Of a stretch of 11,686 nt of DNA, positions 1-6,482 are shown piece by piece (position 1 is the first letter of the stretch; the number at the start of each line of letters is the position of its first letter). This stretch comes from Candidatus Methylomirabilota bacterium (lineage in GTDB: Bacteria; Methylomirabilota; Methylomirabilia; Methylomirabilales; 2-02-FULL-66-22). Made by a program: the position numbers and the translations under genes. The stretch is from the NCBI GenBank assembly GCA_016209725.1, contig JACQVO010000117.1, positions 1 through 11,686 of the forward strand, given 5' to 3'. Below the pieces are notes generated by a model that saw only the letters and a program-made list of their open reading frames with translations, was not told the DNA's origin and searched no databases.

Positions 1-1
1 G

Positions 2-259
2 ATCCTCGGCGTCACGCCGAGAACGGCCGAGGTCTCGGTCCCGGCGCTGTCGCTGGTCTTCGAGGAGCGGGTCCTGACCGGCTCGATCTACGGGGCCGGC
101 CGGCCGCGAATCGACAGTCCCAAGTTGATCGCCCTTTACCGGGCCGGGAAGCTCAAACTCGCCGAACTGTTGACCCGCACTTACCCCTTCCGGGAGATCA
201 ACGAGGCCTACGCCGCGCTGGAGCGGGGCGAATTGGCCCGAGGCGTCGTGACCTTCTAG
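2..259 (+). CDS. Zinc-type alcohol dehydrogenase, C-terminal fragment (5' end outside window)
   Basis: The reading frame is open from base 2 to a TAG at 257-259 and gives 85 residues; the start lies upstream of the window. The fragment resembles the C-terminal end of zinc-dependent medium-chain alcohol dehydrogenases. It has a hydrophobic strand followed by GSIYGAGRPRID, then a helix (LIALYRAGKLKLAELLTR), then YPFREINEAYAALERGE and ARGVV at the end, which is the usual closing part of the substrate domain. Zinc ligands and the nucleotide-binding core are outside the window, so substrate and cofactor cannot be told. A class III-like or mycothiol/glutathione-dependent aldehyde dehydrogenase of the same superfamily is equally possible. 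The stop codon lies inside an inverted repeat (257-313). About 250 bases and a proposed promoter separate this gene from the transporter operon, so a functional link is unlikely. Confidence 0.85.
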   Translation: MLGVTPRTAEVSVPALSLVFEERVLTGSIYGAGRPRIDSPKLIALYRAGKLKLAELLTRTYPFREINEAYAALERGELARGVVTF

Positions 260-313
260 TGTCCTGTGTTTCAACTTCCTTTACAGTTCCGTTCACCCTG
301 AGACAGCACACTA
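257..313. repeat. 57-bp element with imperfect terminal inverted repeats
   Basis: The ends TAGTGTCCTGTG (257-268) and GACAGCACACTA (302-313) are inverted repeats matching at 10 of 12 positions. The left end includes the stop codon of the upstream alcohol dehydrogenase gene. The interior is A+T-richer than the flanking genes. It could be a transcription terminator hairpin, although no T-run follows, or a remnant of a small mobile element. Only one copy is present in this window. Confidence 0.5.
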
Positions 314-362
314 GCCAGCGGGTCTCCTGGTCACCAGCCCCCCTCCTGGTCCCAGCGTCTTT

Positions 363-390
363 GCCGTCAGCTCTCGGCTCGCGGCTCCCT
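363..390. repeat. Heptanucleotide array (4 degenerate units)
   Basis: Four consecutive 7-nt units are visible: GCCGTCA, GCTCTCG, GCTCGCG and GCTCCCT. The last three share the GCTC start. The array is degenerate and would be ignored alone, but its period equals that of the clearer arrays elsewhere in this window. Confidence 0.4.
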
Positions 391-391
391 G

Positions 392-408
392 CCCCGCCAA
401 AGGCGGGG
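392..408. other. GC hairpin between adh fragment and transporter operon
   Basis: CCCCGCC (392-398) and GGCGGGG (402-408) form a perfect 7-bp stem around an AAA loop. It lies about 30 bases upstream of the proposed promoter. There is no T-run after it, so a role as an intrinsic terminator for the upstream gene is only possible, not shown. Confidence 0.4.
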
Positions 409-438
409 TCGGCACTCCGCTCTCGAATGCGTTTCCCC

Positions 439-468
439 TTGAATCGGCCGACCGGGTTCTGCTACCCT
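439..468 (+). promoter_or_regulatory. Probable sigma-70-type promoter of the ABC importer operon
   Basis: TTGAAT at 439-444 and TACCCT at 463-468 are separated by 18 bases. A TG one base before the -10 hexamer (460-461) gives an extended -10. The predicted transcription start near 475 leaves a leader of about 33 bases that contains the strong ribosome site of the binding-protein gene. This is a match to consensus by eye only. Confidence 0.45.
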
Positions 469-495
469 ACGAAGTTAAATGGGCACCCAGCGAAA

Positions 496-502
496 AAGGA
501 GG
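496..502 (+). promoter_or_regulatory. Ribosome binding site fixing the binding-protein start at 508
   Basis: AAGGAGG lies 5 bases before ATG 508. The reading frame stays open upstream to 259, but that extension is low-complexity intergenic DNA and would bury the signal peptide. This site therefore decides the start. Confidence 0.8.
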
Positions 503-507
503 CTGCC

Positions 508-1533
508 ATGAACCGATGGTGGTGGATTGGAGCGGTGGTGCTGGTTTTGTCCCTGGCCGGTCCCGGCGGGGCCCAGGAAAACGTCGTGGTCCTGTATGGA
601 AGCCCTGACCGGGACTGGGTGGCCGCGATTGCGAACAAGTTCGAGAAGGACACGGGGATCAAGGTCCAGTGGATCCGGGCCAGCAGCAACGAGATGTACG
701 CCCGGATCGAGGCGGAGAAGGCGAACCCCAAGGGGGACGTCTGGTTCGGCGGGACCGGCGATCCCCACTTCGATGCGGCCGAGAAGGGACTGACGGAGCC
801 GTACTGTTCCCCCAAGATGGCCGAGCTGCGGGAGTTCATGCGGGACCCCATCGGGGGATGCAAGACCCTCGGCCTGTATGCCGGCCCGCTGGGGTGGGCT
901 GTGAACGAGGGCCTGTTGAAGAAACTGGGGAAGCCCATGCCCCAGACCTGGGATGATCTGGCCATGCCCGACTACAAGGGCCTGATCGCCATCGCGAACC
1001 CGAACACGTCGGGCACGGCCTACACGACCCTGGTGACGATCCTGCAGTTGAAGGGCGAGGAGAAGGGCTGGGACTACCTGGCCAAGCTCCACAAGAACGT
1101 CGCCCAGTACACCAAGTCCGGATCGGCGCCGGGACAGTTGGCCGGGCGGGGCGAGGTGGCGATCGCCGTCATCTTCCTCCACGATTCGGTGATGTTCGCC
1201 GAGGAAGGGTTTCCGGTGAAAGCCCTCTCCCCAGCGGACGGCACCGGGTACGAGATCGGCGGCCTGAGCCTCATCAAGGGGGCTCCCCACAAGGAGAACG
1301 CCAAGAAGTTCATTGACTGGGCCCTCACGCCCGAGACCCAGGCCATCGCCAAGGACTTCCGGTCCTTCCAGTTGCAGTCCAACATGAAGACGCCGCTGCC
1401 TGCGGTGGTCATCAAGCATGGGGTGGACTTCGAGCACGTGAAAACCATCAAGTACGATTTCACCTGGGCGTCCAAGAACCGGGATCGGATCCTGAAGCGC
1501 TGGACGGAGCAGATCTTTTCCCAGGCGCGCTGA
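508..1533 (+). CDS. ABC importer periplasmic solute-binding protein (FbpA/AfuA-like)
   Basis: This 341-residue protein captures substrate in the periplasm and delivers it to the permease encoded next. Residues 1-22 form a signal peptide (Asn-Arg, three Trp, then a hydrophobic core ending Gly-Gly-Ala), and there is no lipobox cysteine. The mature start ENVVVLYGSPDRDW and the later GDVWFGGTGDP, YAGPLGWAVN, IANPNTSGTAY and KFIDWALTPETQ segments match family-1 periplasmic binding proteins of the ferric/AfuA type. Ferric-binding members carry two adjacent tyrosines near the middle of the second lobe. Here that stretch reads AVIFLHDSVMF, so the Tyr-Tyr pair is absent and His225-Asp226 stands in its place, with Glu249 after it in GTGYEIGG. 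A similar His-Asp and Glu set contacts hexose phosphate in AfuA, from memory. The only cysteines, 100 and 118, may form a disulfide. Iron, phosphonate or polyamine uptake cannot be excluded. Confidence 0.88.
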   Translation: MNRWWWIGAVVLVLSLAGPGGAQENVVVLYGSPDRDWVAAIANKFEKDTGIKVQWIRASSNEMYARIEAEKANPKGDVWFGGTGDPHFDAAEKGLTEPYCSPKMAELREFMRDPIGGCKTLGLYAGPLGWAVNEGLLKKLGKPMPQTWDDLAMPDYKGLIAIANPNTSGTAYTTLVTILQLKGEEKGWDYLAKLHKNVAQYTKSGSAPGQLAGRGEVAIAVIFLHDSVMFAEEGFPVKALSPADGTGYEIGGLSLIKGAPHKENAKKFIDWALTPETQAIAKDFRSFQLQSNMKTPLPAVVIKHGVDFEHVKTIKYDFTWASKNRDRILKRWTEQIFSQAR

Positions 1534-1549
1534 TGGCTTCCTGCATATT

Positions 1550-1617
1550 GCGTATGGCGCATGGCTTATGGCTGAGAACAGGTCTTGGCTATAGACCATT
1601 CGCCATATGCCATACGC
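1550..1617. repeat. Heptamer-built hairpin between binding-protein and permease genes
   Basis: GCGTATGGC (1550-1558) is perfectly complementary to GCCATACGC (1609-1617). The pairing continues inward with two 2-base mismatched bulges, giving about 18 pairs of 24 (1550-1573 with 1594-1617). The left arm is made of 7-nt units (GTATGGC, GCATGGC, TTATGGC) and the right arm of complementary 7-nt units (ACCATTC, GCCATAT, GCCATAC). In binding-protein operons, a hairpin at this position often protects the upstream message and keeps permease output lower; that role is inferred here. Confidence 0.6.
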
Positions 1618-1661
1618 GTTCTGGCTCGCAATCAAGGCAAGCTCGCTAGCACGGAAAAAGC

Positions 1662-3698
1662 GTGACCGCTGTGGGAAATCCCGCCTGCCTGCTGGGCGGG
1701 CTCGGCCTCCTCCTGACGACGGCCGTCGTACCGTTCCTGAGCCGGGAGGGACAGCTTCTTCCCGGGGTCGGGCGCGAGTGGCTCTCCCTGACGGCCCTGT
1801 CTCTCTCCGGGAGGTTCCCCGGTTTCTGGGTCCTGGCAGTCCTGGCGCTCGCCTGGGTGGGCGCCGGCCTTCTCCGCCAGGACCACCCGCATCGCCCGGC
1901 CCTCTGGGGCGGGTCGGTCGGAAGCGTCCTGGTCCTCTGGCTCACGTGGGTGGCCGGGGTCAAACCGTACGCCTTCGGTCCCGGTGCCATGCTGGCCCTG
2001 GCGATCTGCCTGCTCGTCCTGGCCTATGGCCTGTCGCAGGGCGGGTACATCCGGGCCGACACCTTTGTCGCCGGCAGCATCCTCGCCCTGGCATTCTTTG
2101 TCCTGCTGTTCATTCTGTTCCCCATCTTCTCGGTCCTCCGGAACAGCGTCATGGACGCCGGTGGACTTCGACCGGGCCTCCTCCTGGAGACCCTGGGGCG
2201 GTACACCGCCCTGTGGCGCGTCGTCCGGAACAGTCTGGGGCTCGCCATCTTCGTCGGCGTCACCTCCACACTCATCGGGTTGGCCTTTGCCCTTGCCGCC
2301 GCCCGGTCGCGTTCGCGCCTCACCATCCTCTTGCGGGCCTTCTCACTCTTGCCCTTGATCACGCCGCCCTTCGTGGTCGGCCTGGCCATCATCCTCCTCT
2401 TCGGTCTGCAGGGATTCGTGACCAGCCAACTCCTGGGGCTGAAGACGCGGGGGATCTTCGGGTTCCCCGGCCTGGCCCTGGCGCAGACGCTTTCCTTCGC
2501 GCCGGTCGCCTTCCTGGTGATCGCCAGCGTGGTCGAGTCGGTCAACCCTGCCCTGGAAGAGGCCAGCCTCACGCTGCGGGCGGGCCCGTGGGGGACCTTC
2601 CGGAAGGTGACGCTGCCTCTGCTCCGTCCGGGGCTGGCCAACGCTTTTCTCCTCACCATCATCGAGTCGCTGGCGGATTTCGGGAACCCCATCGTCCTGG
2701 GTGGGGAGTTCGAGGTGCTTTCCACCGAGATCTACTTCAGCATCATCGGCCGCTTCGACCAGACGCTGGCGGCGACACTGGGCCTCATCCTGTTGTCCTT
2801 CAGCCTGACGGTCTTCCTCCTCCAACGGTACTGGCTGGGGGAGCGCTCCTACGTCGTCGTGACGGGCAAACCGCCGTCGGGGAAGCCGATGCCGCTGCCC
2901 CGCGGCCTGGAGATCGGCCTGCTCGCTTTCTGTGCCGCCTGGTGTGCCTTTAGCCTGGCGATCTACCTCTTTGTCGTGTACGGGGGGTTCGTGGAGATCT
3001 GGGGGATCAACGACGCGTTCACCCTGCGGCACTACCGCCAGCTCATGCGAGATGGGATGGACGCCCTCCAGACCACCCTGATCCTGGCGGGGATCTCCGC
3101 GCCCCTCACCGCGACGGTCGGCATCCTCCTGGCGTACGTCGTGGTGCGCCACCGGTTCCCCGGGCGGGGAGCGCTGGAATTCTCCTCCATGCTCTCCTTC
3201 GCCGTGCCCGGAACCGTGATCGGGATCGGCTATATCATGGCCTTCAATCAGTCGCCGTTTCTCCTGACCGGGACGGCCACCATCCTGGTCATCTCGTTTA
3301 TCTTCCGGAACATGCCGGTGGGGATCCGGAGCGGGGTGGCGGCCCTGGCCCAGATTGACCAAGCACTGGAGGAGGCCTCGGTCACGCTGCGGGCGTCCTT
3401 CGCCACGACCATCCGCCGGGTGGTCCTGCCCCTGATCCGGCCGGCCATCATCTCGGCCCTGGTGTTCAGCTTCGTGCGGTCGGTCACCGCTATCAGCGCG
3501 GTGGTCTTCCTGGTGAGCGCGAAGTGGCAGCTCTCCACCAAGGTCATCCTGGACCAGGCGGAGAACGGGCGCTACGGCCTGGCCACCGCCTACAGCACGG
3601 TCCTCATTCTGATCATGGCGGCTGCCATCGCATTCATGTACCTGGTGGTGGGCAAGCGGGCTGCCGCAGGCGGCCTGGAAGGAGGAGGGCTGGCGTGA
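1662..3698 (+). CDS. ABC importer permease, two fused transmembrane domains (FbpB/AfuB-like)
   Basis: This 678-residue inner-membrane protein carries both permease halves in one chain. The EAA loops that dock on the ATPase are visible twice, EEASLTLRAGPWGTFRKV from about residue 299 and EEASVTLRASFATTIRRV from about 570, each followed by LPLxRP. A region of some 130 residues with about three or four extra hydrophobic helices precedes the first permease half. The overall length is therefore closer to AfuB (near 690 residues, from memory) than to ferric FbpB proteins of roughly 500-550. An in-frame TAG at 1647 rules out starts further upstream, and GTG 1662 is the first start after it. Only a weak GGAAA precedes it. 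The stop overlaps the GTG of the ATPase gene, so the two are probably translationally coupled. Substrate follows the binding protein and is unproven. Confidence 0.9.
   Translation: MTAVGNPACLLGGLGLLLTTAVVPFLSREGQLLPGVGREWLSLTALSLSGRFPGFWVLAVLALAWVGAGLLRQDHPHRPALWGGSVGSVLVLWLTWVAGVKPYAFGPGAMLALAICLLVLAYGLSQGGYIRADTFVAGSILALAFFVLLFILFPIFSVLRNSVMDAGGLRPGLLLETLGRYTALWRVVRNSLGLAIFVGVTSTLIGLAFALAAARSRSRLTILLRAFSLLPLITPPFVVGLAIILLFGLQGFVTSQLLGLKTRGIFGFPGLALAQTLSFAPVAFLVIASVVESVNPALEEASLTLRAGPWGTFRKVTLPLLRPGLANAFLLTIIESLADFGNPIVLGGEFEVLSTEIYFSIIGRFDQTLAATLGLILLSFSLTVFLLQRYWLGERSYVVVTGKPPSGKPMPLPRGLEIGLLAFCAAWCAFSLAIYLFVVYGGFVEIWGINDAFTLRHYRQLMRDGMDALQTTLILAGISAPLTATVGILLAYVVVRHRFPGRGALEFSSMLSFAVPGTVIGIGYIMAFNQSPFLLTGTATILVISFIFRNMPVGIRSGVAALAQIDQALEEASVTLRASFATTIRRVVLPLIRPAIISALVFSFVRSVTAISAVVFLVSAKWQLSTKVILDQAENGRYGLATAYSTVLILIMAAAIAFMYLVVGKRAAAGGLEGGGLA
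3679..3687 (+). promoter_or_regulatory. Ribosome binding site fixing the ATPase start at GTG 3695
   Basis: AAGGAGGAG, inside the end of the permease gene, lies 7 bases before GTG 3695. The same reading frame is open upstream to 3524, but that part only shadows the permease. The GTGA overlap and this site set the start. Confidence 0.75.
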
Positions 3699-4771
3699 CG
3701 GCACAGGCGAATCCCCAGGCGGCCCGGGTCGTCCTGGAGGGGGTCAGCAAGCGGTTCGGCCAGACGGTGGCGGTGGACCAGGTGAGCCTGACCATCGAGC
3801 CAGGCGAGCTGGTGACTCTCCTGGGGCCCTCGGGCTGCGGCAAGACCACGACGCTCCGCATGGTGGCGGGGCTGGAGACGGTCGGCGGCGGCCGGATCTA
3901 CATCGGCGATGCCGAGGTCACCCACCTGCCGCCCAACGCGCGGGACGTGACCATGGTGTTCCAGTCCTACGCCCTGTTCCCCCACCTGAGCGTCTTCGAG
4001 AACGTGGCCTACGGTCTCCGGGTGCTGAAGCGATCCGAGGCGGAAGTCCAGAAGGCGGTCCGGGACGTGCTGGAGCTTGTGGGCATGCCGGGGCTGGAGG
4101 GGCGGAGCCCCGGCGCCCTTTCGGGCGGGCAGCAGCAGCGGGTGGCGGTGGCCCGCGCGCTGGTCATGCAGCCCAAGGTCCTGCTGTTCGATGAGCCGCT
4201 GTCCAATCTGGACGCCAAGCTCCGCAAGCGGATGCGCGAGGAGATCCGCCTGCTCCAGCAACGCCTGGGGATCACGGCCATCTACGTGACCCACGACCAG
4301 GCGGAGGCCCTGGCCATCTCGGACCGCATCGTGGTCATGGACCGGGGGCGGGTGTCGCAGATCGGGGCGCCGGGGGAGCTCTACAAGGCCCCCGGCAATC
4401 GGTTCGTGGCCGAGTTCATCGGCGAGGCCAATTTCCTGCCCGCCCAGCTCGAGTCGGCGGAGGACGGGTGGGCGGGCATCCGGATCGGCCCGCAACGGTT
4501 ACGGGTGCAGAGCCGACCTGTAGCGGTGGGGCCCGTCACGGTCCTGGCGCGACCCGAGGCCATCCGGATCACGGCCGGAGGCGATGGCCTCGCCGGGACC
4601 ATCCAGAAGGTCTCCTACCTCGGCTCCTCGGCGGACTACACCGTGGAGACGGAGCTGGGGCCCATCCTGGTCACGGATTACACGATGGTCGGGGGGGTTC
4701 TCAGCACCGGGACGACCGTCCGCCTGGAGTTCCTCCCCCACGGCGTCTATCCGCTGCCCGCCACCCCCTAG
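3695..4771 (+). CDS. ABC importer ATPase with C-terminal TOBE domain (FbpC/AfuC-like)
   Basis: This 358-residue cytoplasmic ATPase energises the importer. All nucleotide-binding motifs are intact: Walker A GPSGCGKT (44-51), Q-loop glutamine 90 in VFQSYALFPH, signature LSGGQQQR (142-149), Walker B LLFDEP (163-168), D-loop SNLDAK and switch His200 in YVTHDQ. After about residue 240 (FIGEANFLPAQ) comes a C-terminal region of around 115 residues that fits the TOBE/MalK-type regulatory barrel, with VLARPEAIRI and KVSYLGSSADYTVE as typical strands. The gene starts at a GTG whose last two bases belong to the stop codon of the permease gene. It closes the importer operon; after it comes a heptamer array and then a separate proposed promoter. 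The ATPase alone does not reveal substrate, since iron, sugar-phosphate, phosphonate and polyamine systems use the same subfamily. Confidence 0.92.
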   Translation: MTAQANPQAARVVLEGVSKRFGQTVAVDQVSLTIEPGELVTLLGPSGCGKTTTLRMVAGLETVGGGRIYIGDAEVTHLPPNARDVTMVFQSYALFPHLSVFENVAYGLRVLKRSEAEVQKAVRDVLELVGMPGLEGRSPGALSGGQQQRVAVARALVMQPKVLLFDEPLSNLDAKLRKRMREEIRLLQQRLGITAIYVTHDQAEALAISDRIVVMDRGRVSQIGAPGELYKAPGNRFVAEFIGEANFLPAQLESAEDGWAGIRIGPQRLRVQSRPVAVGPVTVLARPEAIRITAGGDGLAGTIQKVSYLGSSADYTVETELGPILVTDYTMVGGVLSTGTTVRLEFLPHGVYPLPATP

Positions 4772-4772
4772 A

Positions 4773-4807
4773 GGATTTCGGATTGCGGATTTCGGATTGC
4801 GGATTGG
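4773..4807. repeat. Heptanucleotide tandem array (5 units) after the ATPase gene
   Basis: Five consecutive 7-nt units, GGATTTC, GGATTGC, GGATTTC, GGATTGC and GGATTGG, begin one base after the ATPase stop codon. They alternate, so the array can also be read as a 14-nt unit. No function is visible. A shorter complementary stretch, CCGAAATTGG, follows at about 4840. Confidence 0.8.
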
Positions 4808-4865
4808 GCGGAGGAAGCCGAGATATTCGGCATCCGACAACCGAAATTGGAGGGCGGGTTTTTCC

Positions 4866-4894
4866 TTGACGGGTCAGGGCGCTTCGCGGACAAT
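4866..4894 (+). promoter_or_regulatory. Probable sigma-70-type promoter of the sugar-nucleotide module
   Basis: TTGACG (4866-4871) and GACAAT (4889-4894) are separated by 17 bases, a good consensus fit in a GC-rich context. The predicted start near 4901 gives a leader of about 108 bases whose main content is the phased GTTC/GAAC structure at 4911-4989. This is assessed by eye only. Confidence 0.5.
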
Positions 4895-4910
4895 ACGCGC
4901 CGACTCCGAA

Positions 4911-4989
4911 GCGTTCGGCAGTTCGGGGGTTCGGGTGTTCCCGGGGATTGTGAACAGCCGAACTGCCGAACGGTCGAACGCTCGAACGT
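4911..4989. repeat. Phased 8-nt GTTC / GAAC inverted array in the leader of the phosphomannomutase gene
   Basis: GTTC occurs at 4913, 4921, 4929 and 4937, exactly every 8 bases. Its complement GAAC then occurs at 4952, 4960, 4968, 4976 and 4984, again exactly every 8 bases. In the best register CGTTCGGCAGTTCGG (4912-4926) pairs perfectly with CCGAACTGCCGAACG (4958-4972), 15 bp around 31 bases, and TGTTC (4936-4940) pairs with GAACA (4952-4956) inside that loop. The phasing allows several other registers. It lies between the proposed promoter and ATG 5009 and so would be in the mRNA leader. Confidence 0.8.
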
Positions 4990-5008
4990 TTTCTGGCGTC
5001 TGGTTCCC

Positions 5009-6448
5009 ATGACTGACATTCGCTTTGGCACGGACGGCTGGCGGGGGATCATCGCCGAGGATGTCACTTTCGGCAATGTCCGCCTGGCGGCGCGAGGCAT
5101 CGCCCGGGTGGTCCGCGCCGAGGCCGGCGGGCAGGCGTCGCCCCACCTCCTGGTGGGCCACGATACCCGGTTCCTCTCGAGAGAGTTCGCCCAGGCAGCC
5201 GCCCTGGCCATGGCGGCCGAAGGGGTGCGGGTGAGCCTGGCTTCTACATTCGCGCCGACGCCGGCCATTTCCTATGCTGTGGTGCGGTTGCGGGCCGCCG
5301 GAGCGCTGATCGTTACGGCGAGTCACAACCCGCCGGAATACAGCGGGATCAAGTTCAAGTCGCGCTTCGGGGGATCGGCCCCCATCGCCTTCACGCGGGA
5401 CGTGGAGGAGGAGATCCGGCGCCTCCAGGCGGAGCCGCCGAATTTCCAATTTCCAATTTCCGATTTCCAATTAGGCTCTTTTGATCCCCGAGATCCGTGG
5501 CTGGATCGTCTGGCGGAGCTGGTGGACGTGGCGCGGATCGGCCGGAGTGGAATCCGAATCGCTCTGGACGTCATGTACGGGGCCGGTCAGGGGCTGCTGG
5601 TGGGGCGGCTGCGAAAAGCCGGCTCGACTGTTCGCGAGCTGCATGGCGAGATCAATCCCGGCTTCTGCGGCCTGCACCCCGAGCCGATCCCCGTCCACCT
5701 GGGAGCGCTCATCGATCTGGTGAAGCACTGGGAGGGGCCGGAGCCGAAGGCGGGCTTTGCCTTCGATGGGGATGCCGATCGCCTGGCGCCCGTGGACGAG
5801 GAGGGAAACGTCCTTTCTCCGCACCAGACGTTGGCGCTTCTCTTGCGACACCTGGTGCGGAATCGGAGAGAGCGGGGCACGGTGGTGAAATCCGTGAACA
5901 TCGGCCACATGGTGGATGCGGAGGCCGAGGCCCTGGGGTTGCCCCTCGTAGTCACGCCGGTGGGGTTCAAGCATGTCGCCGAGGCCATGCGGCAGTACGA
6001 CGCCGTGGTGGGCGGCGAGGAGAGCGGAGGCTTCGCCGTGCGGGGTCATATCCCCGAGCGGGATGGGGCGCTCATCGGCCTGCTCCTCTTGGAGTGCATG
6101 GCGATGACGGGGAAGTCCCTGGGGGCGCTGGTGCGTGAGATGGAGGCGGAACACGGTCCCCACCGGTACGGTCGCCTGGATCTTCGCTTGGCATCGCTGG
6201 AGGAGCGGGATCGGGTGGTGAGTTCTCTGGCGGCCTCGCCGCCTGCCCGTGTCCTGTCCCTGGCGGTGGGCCACGTGGAGGCGATGGACGGGGTCAAGCT
6301 CGTCCGGGCAGATCGGAGTTGGGTCATGCTGCGGGCCTCCGGCACGGAACCGCTGCTGCGCATCTACGCCGAGGCGGCGACGGAGGGCGAGGTGGACGCC
6401 CTGCTCACGTGGGGGCGGGGGGTGGCACTGAATGAGGGGGGACGCTGA
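5009..6448 (+). CDS. manB: Phosphomannomutase/phosphoglucomutase
   Basis: This 479-residue cytoplasmic enzyme interconverts hexose 6-phosphate and hexose 1-phosphate; mannose is the likely substrate given the downstream GDP-mannose genes, and glucose is also possible. The four signature regions of the alpha-phosphohexomutases are present: phosphoserine loop TASHNPPEYSG with Ser105, magnesium loop DGDADR (253-258), sugar-binding loop GGEESGG (335-341) and phosphate-binding loop RASGTEP (442-448). The start at ATG 5009 gives the usual MTDIRFGTDGWRG beginning; the frame remains open upstream to 4847, but only through repeat DNA. No clear Shine-Dalgarno sequence precedes the ATG. Residues 145-157 (NFQFPISDFQLGS), between the first and second domains, are encoded by an AATTTCC heptamer array, apparently an intergenic-type repeat tolerated in a linker. 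First gene of the module. The symbol is by function; a dual PMM/PGM role is common. Confidence 0.9.
   Translation: MTDIRFGTDGWRGIIAEDVTFGNVRLAARGIARVVRAEAGGQASPHLLVGHDTRFLSREFAQAAALAMAAEGVRVSLASTFAPTPAISYAVVRLRAAGALIVTASHNPPEYSGIKFKSRFGGSAPIAFTRDVEEEIRRLQAEPPNFQFPISDFQLGSFDPRDPWLDRLAELVDVARIGRSGIRIALDVMYGAGQGLLVGRLRKAGSTVRELHGEINPGFCGLHPEPIPVHLGALIDLVKHWEGPEPKAGFAFDGDADRLAPVDEEGNVLSPHQTLALLLRHLVRNRRERGTVVKSVNIGHMVDAEAEALGLPLVVTPVGFKHVAEAMRQYDAVVGGEESGGFAVRGHIPERDGALIGLLLLECMAMTGKSLGALVREMEAEHGPHRYGRLDLRLASLEERDRVVSSLAASPPARVLSLAVGHVEAMDGVKLVRADRSWVMLRASGTEPLLRIYAEAATEGEVDALLTWGRGVALNEGGR
5441..5473. repeat. Heptanucleotide array inside the phosphomannomutase reading frame
   Basis: Three perfect AATTTCC units (5441-5461) are followed by GATTTCC (5462-5468) and AATTA (5469-5473). 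The array is A+T-rich within a GC-rich gene. It is read in frame as NFQFPISDFQL. Because 7 is not a multiple of 3, loss of one unit would bring TAG 5472-5474 into frame, and gain of one would bring TGA 5482-5484 into frame. Confidence 0.85.
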
Positions 6449-6482
6449 GGAAGGCACGCCTGCGTGCTGGGGGAGCGAGGGA

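Noticed and set aside
259..507. N-terminal extension of the binding protein back to base 259
   Set aside because: It would put 83 low-complexity residues before a normal signal peptide and ignore the strong AAGGAGG site 5 bases before ATG 508.
1607..2953. Plus-strand open frame of 448 codons overlapping the permease in another frame
   Set aside because: It is proline- and arginine-rich with no membrane helices, while the overlapping frame is a textbook permease with two EAA loops.
2343..3704. Minus-strand open frame of 453 codons opposite the permease
   Set aside because: Its composition is extremely biased (Gln, Asp, His, Gly, Arg) and there is no recognisable fold; it mirrors the codon bias of the permease.
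508..4771. Calling the importer an iron(III) system fbpABC
   Set aside because: Overall similarity fits, but the adjacent tyrosine ligands of ferric-binding proteins are missing and the permease is longer than FbpB, so iron was not asserted.
6432..6482. ATG 6432 as the start of the cupin isomerase
   Set aside because: It adds 17 unconserved residues and overlaps the phosphomannomutase gene; a better ribosome site precedes ATG 6483. It remains possible.
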